NCBI GenBank assembly: GCA_010015655.1
Contig: ML976690.1
Span: 117,373 to 178,992 of the forward strand
Reading direction: 5' to 3'
Length of the DNA: 61,620 nucleotides
Source of the DNA: Bimuria novae-zelandiae CBS 107.79
Taxonomy: Eukaryota; Ascomycota; Dothideomycetes; Pleosporales; Didymosphaeriaceae
Of the stretch, positions 55,575 to 61,620 are shown one piece after another. The notes beneath the pieces were generated by a model. It saw only the letters and a list, made by a program, of their open reading frames with translations, did not search any database and was not told the DNA's origin. Numbering within the stretch: position 1 is the stretch's first letter; each line of letters starts with the position of its first letter. Made by a program: the position numbers and the translations under genes.

Positions 55575-56693
55575 ATAAGGCTAGATATAATTAAATTATA
55601 GTAGTTATTAATTATCTATCTAAACAAGTAGTATTTATTTTTTACTATAAATTAATTAATACCCGCGAAATAGCTAACTTATTTATATAATAGGTGTACT
55701 AATTTAGATATACTCTAGAGTTTATTATTTTTAATTAAGGTCGTTAGTTTATTTCTACTTTCTAGTTAGAGTTTTGTTAAATTATAGGCGTTATAGTGAA
55801 GCTATCTATCGCGTACCATAAAGAGATAGATGGCCAGACAGAAATCATAAACAAGTATATTAACTAGAGGCTACGCCCCTTTGTATCCTACTACCAGGAT
55901 AACTAGAGTTTACTTCTACCCCTAATTAATCAAGCGCAGGTCACCCTACCCTATTTAGCAATTAGTATGTCACCCTACCAGATCCTGTATAGCTCTAAAC
56001 CTTATTAAAGTTAGGATTAGAATCCTACCTTATTTACTAAGTCCTAGGATTGTTTAAATGTTAAAGATGCTTAATTACTAGCTAAATAAATATATGCCGC
56101 TTAGTAGCTAGTAAAAGAAAATATAGAATAAATATAAAATTAAATATAATTTATAATTAATTAACACTGTCGCCTAGTTAACTAAGAAGTAAGTAATATA
56201 GTCTACTTAAACGCTTATAACCTTATATTGTTAAGACCTAGCTAAAAGCTATCTAACAAGTAAGAAGGCCATTTTAAAGTAATAAAATAAGTTAGTTACT
56301 TATATAGATTTAAACTTTCTTTAAGGTCCTAAATTTATAATATCTTTACTCTAAATCTCTTTTATAAAAATCTTTAAGACCTACTACTAAGATAAGAAGC
56401 TCTAAAACCGCTAAGTATCCTTATTAATAGAGTAGAGGAATAGGAAGTTAAAGAGATCTTAACTAGTAAACTATTTTAAAATACCCTTAAATATAAAGTT
56501 AAGTAGGTAAGATATAACCTAGATCTAGTATAGTACTCTATATTAAACTTTATAGGAACCCCCTATAAGTTAAGATAATTTTATAATAAGTATCTAAATT
56601 ACTTTAAACTACTAAAAGTATTAAGTTAGTAGATTTGCTTCTAAAAGTAAGGAATAGAGTAGCAGGCTTAAGAGTTTTAAATTCTAATAGTAT

Positions 56694-56785
56694 AAGAAAG
56701 AAAAGAAAGAAAAGAAAGAAAAGAAAGAAAAGAAAGAAAAGAAAGAAAAGAAAGAAAAGAAAGAAAAGAAAGAAAAGAAAGAAAA
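56694..56785 (+). repeat. 9-bp microsatellite, about 10 copies
   Basis: Nearly perfect AAGAAAGAA units, purine-only, between the gypsy pol end and the antisense frame. Confidence 0.9.
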
Positions 56786-56793
56786 ATAAAATT

Positions 56794-57190
56794 CTACTCT
56801 TTATTTAAATTAGAAGGCTTAAGTAGAGTACCCTTAAGGGTAGCAGGCGCCTTCTCCTTCCCCTAACCCCCCTCCGAAGCCGTCCTTATAGTGTCATAAA
56901 GATCATCCACTGCCTCCTCCACACGCCGTAGACGATCCTCCACCTATATAGAAGCAAAATGCTGCGTAAGTAGCAATTCCACAAAAGTTAGCCTAGCCTT
57001 ACCTGCCTAAGTAACCTGCATAATTATGCCTAGATCCTTCGCAGCTTTATTAAGCGCGAGTTAGAGGTTAGTAGTATTCTCCTTACTAGCCCCCTCTTAA
57101 TCTCGTAAGGCCCTTTTAAAAGTCTAAAATTTAAACTTTACAAAGTTAGACACCTACCTAATCTATTATTAAAGCGGACTAGAATTAAAA
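56794..57190 (-). pseudogene. Antisense coding remnant inside gypsy E, unknown protein
   Basis: On the minus strand, opposite to gag-pol, one frame reads NFVKFKF, TFKRALRD, EGASKENTTNL, LALNKAAKDLGIIMQVT, AGKARLTFVELLLTQHFASI, VEDRLRRVEEAVDDLYDT and KEKAPATLKGTLLKPSNL, ending with TAG at 56796-56794. Only TAG stops interrupt it, where Gln would fit. It is less RIP-mutated than its surroundings, with a helical, coiled-coil-like composition. No family is recognised, and the start is not visible. It could be an accessory gene of this gypsy family or a captured fragment. Confidence 0.55.
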
Positions 57191-57794
57191 TTACTATACT
57201 TATAGGGTTACACTTTTTATTCTAAGTGGTGTAATAGCTATACTTTTTAAAGGATAGCTTAAGGAACTTATAATTAAATATATTATTATAACTAAACGCA
57301 CGCATATAGCGTAGATAAATAACTTAGTATACTTTTAAAGGCGCTCTAGGAAGAGTATAGATAAGTATTATAAATTAAAATAACTATTAGTAGCACGAAC
57401 ACCTCTAAGATAGTTTTAAATATTTACTAAAGTTAAATTATTATAGGTTAATAAAGATAGAACTAAGTCTTTAAAATCTACCCTTTTATATCTTGCTAAT
57501 TATAGCTTTATTTATTTATAGAAAAAGAGCAACCCCTTACTTATAAATATTTATAGAATTATATTATATAGGTATATAACGTAATTACGTAGCTACTCTA
57601 AATATAGTCCTGTTTAGGTAGCTACGCGCATAACTAGCAAAATAAGATAAATAAAAATCAACTAATTAGTAAAGTTATAATTACTATTATAACGTTACTA
57701 ACTACGCTAGTTACTAGAAATAGTAAAAACGCGCGAAATAATTTACATATAGTATAAATAAGGGACTATTTATAAGTTATAAAGGAGAGGGTAG

Positions 57795-58180
57795 TGTAAT
57801 AAGAATAATTACTTATTAATATAAGAACCCTTAGCTAGTTAAGATAGAATATAAGATTATTTAAAAATTAATACTTATTTATATTAGATTAATTTCAGAT
57901 CTATTAAACTAATAGGAAACTACGAATCCGATTTAGACCTATTTTAGATCTATTAGACTAACAGTTAACCTAGGACAAATATGTGCTAGCTAGCTATCTA
58001 AGAAGAAGTGTATTTAGAGGAGCTTAAGGCCTTTATAGTTTAGTACCTTTTCTATATCCTTTCGTACTAGGCCTATAGGCACTTAATTTATTCACGACTA
58101 CGTTCTTATACACGCACTCCTATATGCCTCTGCCAGGAGATACGCTAATATCGATCCTTTGAGTGACCTGCGCCGATACA
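57795..58180 (+). repeat. 3' LTR of gypsy E
   Basis: Same length as the 5' LTR. RIP-mutated in its first half and nearly intact in its last 120 bases, ending CGCCGATACA. Confidence 0.85.
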
Positions 58181-58340
58181 TTGGCTCCTTAAGCACCCAG
58201 CCCCTTACACGCGGCATATAAAAGGTCTAGTAAAAAAAAATAAGCGCTATAATAACTACGTTAAAAAAATTATAATTATAAGGACTACTGCTTTTAATTT
58301 TATAAAATCTTTAGGTATAATTATAAAGGGCTCTACTATA
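58181..58340. other. AT-rich spacer
   Basis: Short stretch between gypsy E and transposon 4. It may be part of an older pogo-like element (see 60193-60675). Confidence 0.4.
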
Positions 58341-60191
58341 ACGTGTTCGGCAAGTGAGCAGCCCAGGTAAGCGAGCGGCCCACCCCACCAATTTTGTATA
58401 ACGCTTTACCTACCAAATACAATAGCTCCACCAGCTATGGCTTAATTACCCTATAACAAAGCAGATATCTCCTTGGCAGTCTCTGCTATTTAACGTAACT
58501 AGGTATAAAGTATATAATAGGCTATATAGATATATAGCGTCCTCTAAATAATAGTATAATAATAACGTACTAGAATCGCTGCGCGACGCAATTACTAGCC
58601 TAAATTAAAAAAGCTTACTAAGCTAGAAGAGGGGGTAATTATTTAGTATATACTTAACCTAAATTCGCGAGGATTTCCGCCCACGCTAGGTGCTATATAA
58701 GATATAGTAGATAAGCTACTCGCTAAGTAAGGTGCTAGTAAGATTAGCGAAAAGTAGCCACGTAACTTTATCAAGTAAATAAATAGTTTTACTATATAAT
58801 TTAATTAGCTATATAATTAGTAAAGAAGTTTATATAAGGATTTAAAAGTTATTAAAGCTTAGTTTAAGCTTATATCGTGCACGAAGGCTGCCTATTATAT
58901 TTATAATAAAAATACTTATAATTTTAGGAAGACTAGTTTTATAATAGGCAAGATATTAGCGTAGCTTATTATTATAAGCTTAAAAAGATAAGATAGACTA
59001 AAATCTATTTAGCTAAGTAATTATAAGTAGACTATAGTAATTTATAGAATTAGTGCTACTAGCTAGGTAATCCTGCCCTTTATTATTTCCCTTAGCTAGT
59101 ATTACCTTTCTACTTAGTACTAGAATAATAATATACTACGCGACTAGACTTTTACTATTAGTAATAATAGCTAGACTACTAATAAGTTTAAAGTAGAGTA
59201 GCTAAAGTACTTTATTAAATATATAGTAAAGCGTAGGATAGGCGCGCGCTACCTACTTATACTAAATAATTATAAAAGCTATAACTTGCTCGAATTTTAA
59301 GAGCTTTATAAGGAGAATAATATTATTACTTTTTATATACTACTATATTTATTATACTTTTTATAGTTATTTAATATTAATTACTTTTCGCTATTAAAGC
59401 GCGCGTATAGCTACTAAATTAAAAGCCTAATACGTAACTATATTAGCTATATAATAAAATTAGAGTTTTTATTAGCCTTTTCCGCCGCCTATAAGTAGTT
59501 AATTATAAAGGACAATATCTACGTAAGCTTATAAGGCGCTAGCCTAGCCTCATATAACTTAAAGGTAATAATATTAAAACTTAATATTAAGCTTTGTACG
59601 ATAACACTACCTTTACTAAAAGTTACCCTTTAAAAAGTTAAAATACTAAGTAATACGCGTAAGGTAAAAGCTTAATTAATATTAATTTATAATTAAATTT
59701 ATAATTATAAAAGCTTATTACCTACTTCTATTATTATAGCGCTTAATTAGCTTAAAAAAGGCACTAAAGTAATAGTTTATAAAAGTACGCTTATACGCGA
59801 TTAGATTATAAGGTTTAAAAAAGCTAATAAGGCTACTATAATAAGTAAAAAGTAAAAAAGAAAGTAGATTAGTAATAAAGGACCTTAATAAAGATAGTAG
59901 TAGAGGAGATTATTACTTAAAAGGACGTTAAGTAGTAGTTAGAAAGCGAAATACGTTAAAATAGAGCGTAATTAGGTGCTAATTAGTAGACTTTAACGCG
60001 CTATAGCTACTATAAAGAGACTAAGCATAATGCGCGAACGTGTGTAAAGTGTAGTATAAATACTACTTAATCTATAAAAGTAGTTATATACTATTATCTT
60101 GCTATATTGTTAAGATAGGTCGCTGTAAAGGCGTAAAAAGTTGGTGGGATGGGCCGCTTGCTTACCTGGGCCGCTTACTTGCCGAACACGT
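58341..60191 (+). mobile_element. pogo-like DNA transposon 4 (1851 bp), TA target duplication
   Basis: About 51-bp terminal inverted repeats (58341-58391 and 60141-60191) with four transition differences, flanked by TA (58339-58340 and 60192-60193). The ends begin ACGTGTTCGGCAAGT. The interior is RIP-mutated. Coding strand is plus. Confidence 0.9.
58437..60050 (+). pseudogene. Transposase of transposon 4, broken
   Basis: Begins at about 58437 with an N-terminal frame YNKADISLAVSAI, then KLTKLEEGVI and YILNLNSRGFPPTLGAI, which match the CENP-B/Tc5-type DNA-binding domain of fungal pogo-like transposases. It continues through KLLAK and NFIK. Stops are too dense downstream to follow the DDE part by eye; the end is approximate. 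Confidence 0.65.
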
Positions 60192-60192
60192 T

Positions 60193-60675
60193 AGCTTTAG
60201 CTTATAAAGTTTTAAACTTTTTACTAATAATTAAATTAACGCGTAGGTTTTATATAATAAAGCCCTATATTTATTACTTACTAAGAGGCTAGGTATTACT
60301 ATTAAGGCGTAAAATTTAAATTATTATTTCTTAAGCGCGCGCGTGCGATAGGGTATATTTTTATTTATTTTAATTAATAATTTAGTTAGTAAGGAAATCC
60401 TCTTAATTTAGTAATAATTACTATAAATACTAATAAGTAGCGTAGTATAGCGCGTGTCTATTAACGCGTATAGATAGCGTAGATTACGTAATATTATAGG
60501 CTTATATAGCTACGCGCTAACTAGAAAAAATACTAAAATTAAAATTTATAATAGTAGTTTATATAGCTATTTTATAATTACCTATATTAATTAAGCGTTG
60601 TTAATAGAAAAGGTAGTGTTATATAGGTAATTAGGTTAGTAGGGCTAATCAACATTTAGGGGTGATCAACATATA
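60193..60675 (-). mobile_element. Remnant of a fifth pogo-like element
   Basis: On the minus strand, stop-ridden frames with AYNIT-STLSIRVNRH and LLLN-EDFLTN-IIN recall a helix-turn-helix transposase N-terminus. The right edge carries repeated ATCAACAT motifs (ends about 60640-60675) where composition returns to normal. No second end was found. Transposon 4 is inserted at its left. Confidence 0.45.
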
Positions 60676-60689
60676 GGTGCGTCGGCTTA

Positions 60690-61506
60690 GCATCCATAGC
60701 GCTTGCGGCAAAACAAGAGGCTTTCCCGTCTCCACGACGTTTTCATTCCTATCGATACCCTGGCAACCATAGCGAACCCTGCTTGAACGTTATCGCGCGA
60801 CAACGTACTTCCCCGATTGAGGTGTTCAAGTCTGTCGTCTTGCGGCACGGTTTCTGGCTACTGCAATGCCACGCTTTAGCCTAAGTCATTCGGTGCTCCC
60901 AAGGGCATTGCCGACATCAATACGCAGATTAAAGGAATACCGTCTATCGACAGAGCTTATAGTTCAAAGAAGTGGTTTTGCACACGGCGGAATTTGAAAG
61001 TGCGTTAGATGTGGACTGAATCGGCGAACCAGGGTGGTCTCTGAACATCCATCTTCTGCGTTCAGCCGATCGACCATCGACTTCCTGATTTGTGCAGCCG
61101 TTTATCCGCGGAAGTCAACATCGTTCATGGGGTTTGCGGCACAGTCGACCATCCTTCCCCCGTTCCCCGCACACCATTGTGCTTTACCTCGGCCTATCAT
61201 CTTTGGATCTTATCGAGATGACTTTGACTTGATGCTAGTATGGCGATGAGAGCAAATCGCCCAACTCAGTAAAGTGGGAGCTAGAGATGCTTTCGATTGG
61301 GGTGAACAAGAAAATGGAGTCGATGCGGCCCGGCGGCGCAGCATGGCCACGGTTTCATACAGTATTGTCGTTTCCGAAATACCGTCCCGCCCCACTTTGG
61401 CTGATTTTTCTGTCAGCACTTAGTAATCGATTCCTCACCAACACTTTCGTACACCTGTTTTGTGAGCGATAAAATGATTACACAGAACATTCACCCCAGG
61501 TAAACA
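60690..61506. other. Normal-GC intergenic, nothing recognised
   Basis: Sharp return to normal composition. Short frames at 61034-61249 and 61210-61419 show no recognisable features. Confidence 0.5.
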
Positions 61507-61620
61507 ATGCCGCAGGATCCAGGGAGACCTACCGGGTACCGCCTGCAGCCATCGCTTATCCAGGCCATCGTGGATCGCGTCAACGATGGGAAAAACAATG
61601 AAGCTATCCACAGAGAGCTC
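61507..61620 (+). CDS. Start of a possible gene running off the window (partial)
   Basis: ATG at 61507 in a ACACAATG-like A-rich context, open to the window end: MPQDPGRPTGYRLQPSLI followed by QAIVDRVNDGKNNEAIHREL. The second part resembles the first helix-turn-helix of DDE transposases or other DNA-binding proteins, where a helix is followed by a G.NN.AI pattern. Only 38 residues are visible, so this stays open. Confidence 0.4.
   Translation, partial: MPQDPGRPTGYRLQPSLIQAIVDRVNDGKNNEAIHREL

Larger units (their letters stand above)
49086..56640 (+). pseudogene. Gypsy E gag-pol with chromodomain, broken
   Basis: Plus strand, interrupted by two insertions. Gag zinc knuckle at about 50393-50440 (C-X2-C pattern with one Cys mutated to Tyr, then FIRDCP). 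Reverse transcriptase at 53330-53960 with SPFASPILCVRKLNRDF and the catalytic block YITYLDDILIYSNT. RNase H follows to about 54500. Integrase spans the solo LTR: QYLCIDFKKFPKNK before it, then IINYLSKQVVFIFYYKL, HKEIDGQTEIINKYINQRL after. A chromodomain-like end is near 56440-56570. All parts carry stop codons, mostly TAG/TAA at former Gln and Trp codons. Confidence 0.85.
48700..58180 (+). mobile_element. Gypsy LTR retrotransposon E (9.5 kb with nested insertions)
   Basis: LTRs of equal length (386 bp) at 48700-49085 and 57795-58180 in the same orientation, starting TGTAACAGGAACAA / TGTAATAAGAATAA. The body codes on the plus strand. It contains a pogo transposon (50497-52270) and a solo LTR (55153-55574); without them it would be about 7.3 kb. 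No matching flanking duplication was found (ATAAG left, TTGGC right). Confidence 0.85.

Noticed and set aside
48700..58180. Search for a 5-bp target duplication around gypsy E
   Set aside because: ATAAG on the left and TTGGC on the right do not match, so none is claimed. The element may have recombined or an edge may be misplaced.
61034..61419. Two overlapping open frames on opposite strands near the right end
   Set aside because: Short, no start context, no recognisable motif.

Overview
The window reads as nuclear DNA of a filamentous ascomycete, most likely a Dothideomycete. Genes carry short introns (45-130 nt, a few longer) with GTRNGN donors and CTAAC/CTGAC-type branch sites. Transposons are heavily decayed by C-to-T changes in CpA context (RIP). 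The families present (Ty1/copia, chromodomain Ty3/gypsy, TA-flanked pogo/Fot1 transposons) are typical of such genomes. No species call is possible from sequence alone.

Left block, about 1-25.2 kb, normal GC and gene-dense. It holds a tandem pair of paralogous unknown genes (970-2912), a ferric reductase (minus), a 3.9 kb pogo-like transposon (5195-9121) whose transposase gene is split by a tandemly repeated 0.9 kb insert, a seven-exon nucleoside hydrolase with a 6-nt microexon, an SLC35F6-like transporter, ribosomal protein uS3, a myotubularin-type phosphoinositide phosphatase (minus), and the branchpoint-bridging protein SF1/BBP (minus). Next to the AT-rich block lie two decayed genes, an SRPK-like kinase and an AAA+ ATPase. 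The housekeeping genes are independent units; nothing here suggests a metabolic cluster.

Middle island, 27.4-32.0 kb, normal GC between mutated transposons. It has three predicted secreted proteins: a small cysteine-containing protein, a DUF1996 protein in seven exons, and a protein with long internal repeats. This setting, secreted genes inside RIP-affected repeats, is the one where plant-pathogen effectors are often found; that role is inference.

Right block, about 32.0-60.7 kb, is an AT-rich graveyard of nested elements. It contains two related copia families, one of them a complete 5.5 kb element with an exact 5-bp target duplication. It also contains a 9.5 kb gypsy element with 386-bp LTRs, holding a nested pogo element and a solo LTR, plus gypsy fragments in both orientations, five solo LTRs with exact 5-bp duplications, and further pogo elements. 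Most solo LTRs are barely mutated while their surroundings are, so the order of insertion can be read. The last 0.9 kb returns to normal GC and ends inside the start of a possible new gene.
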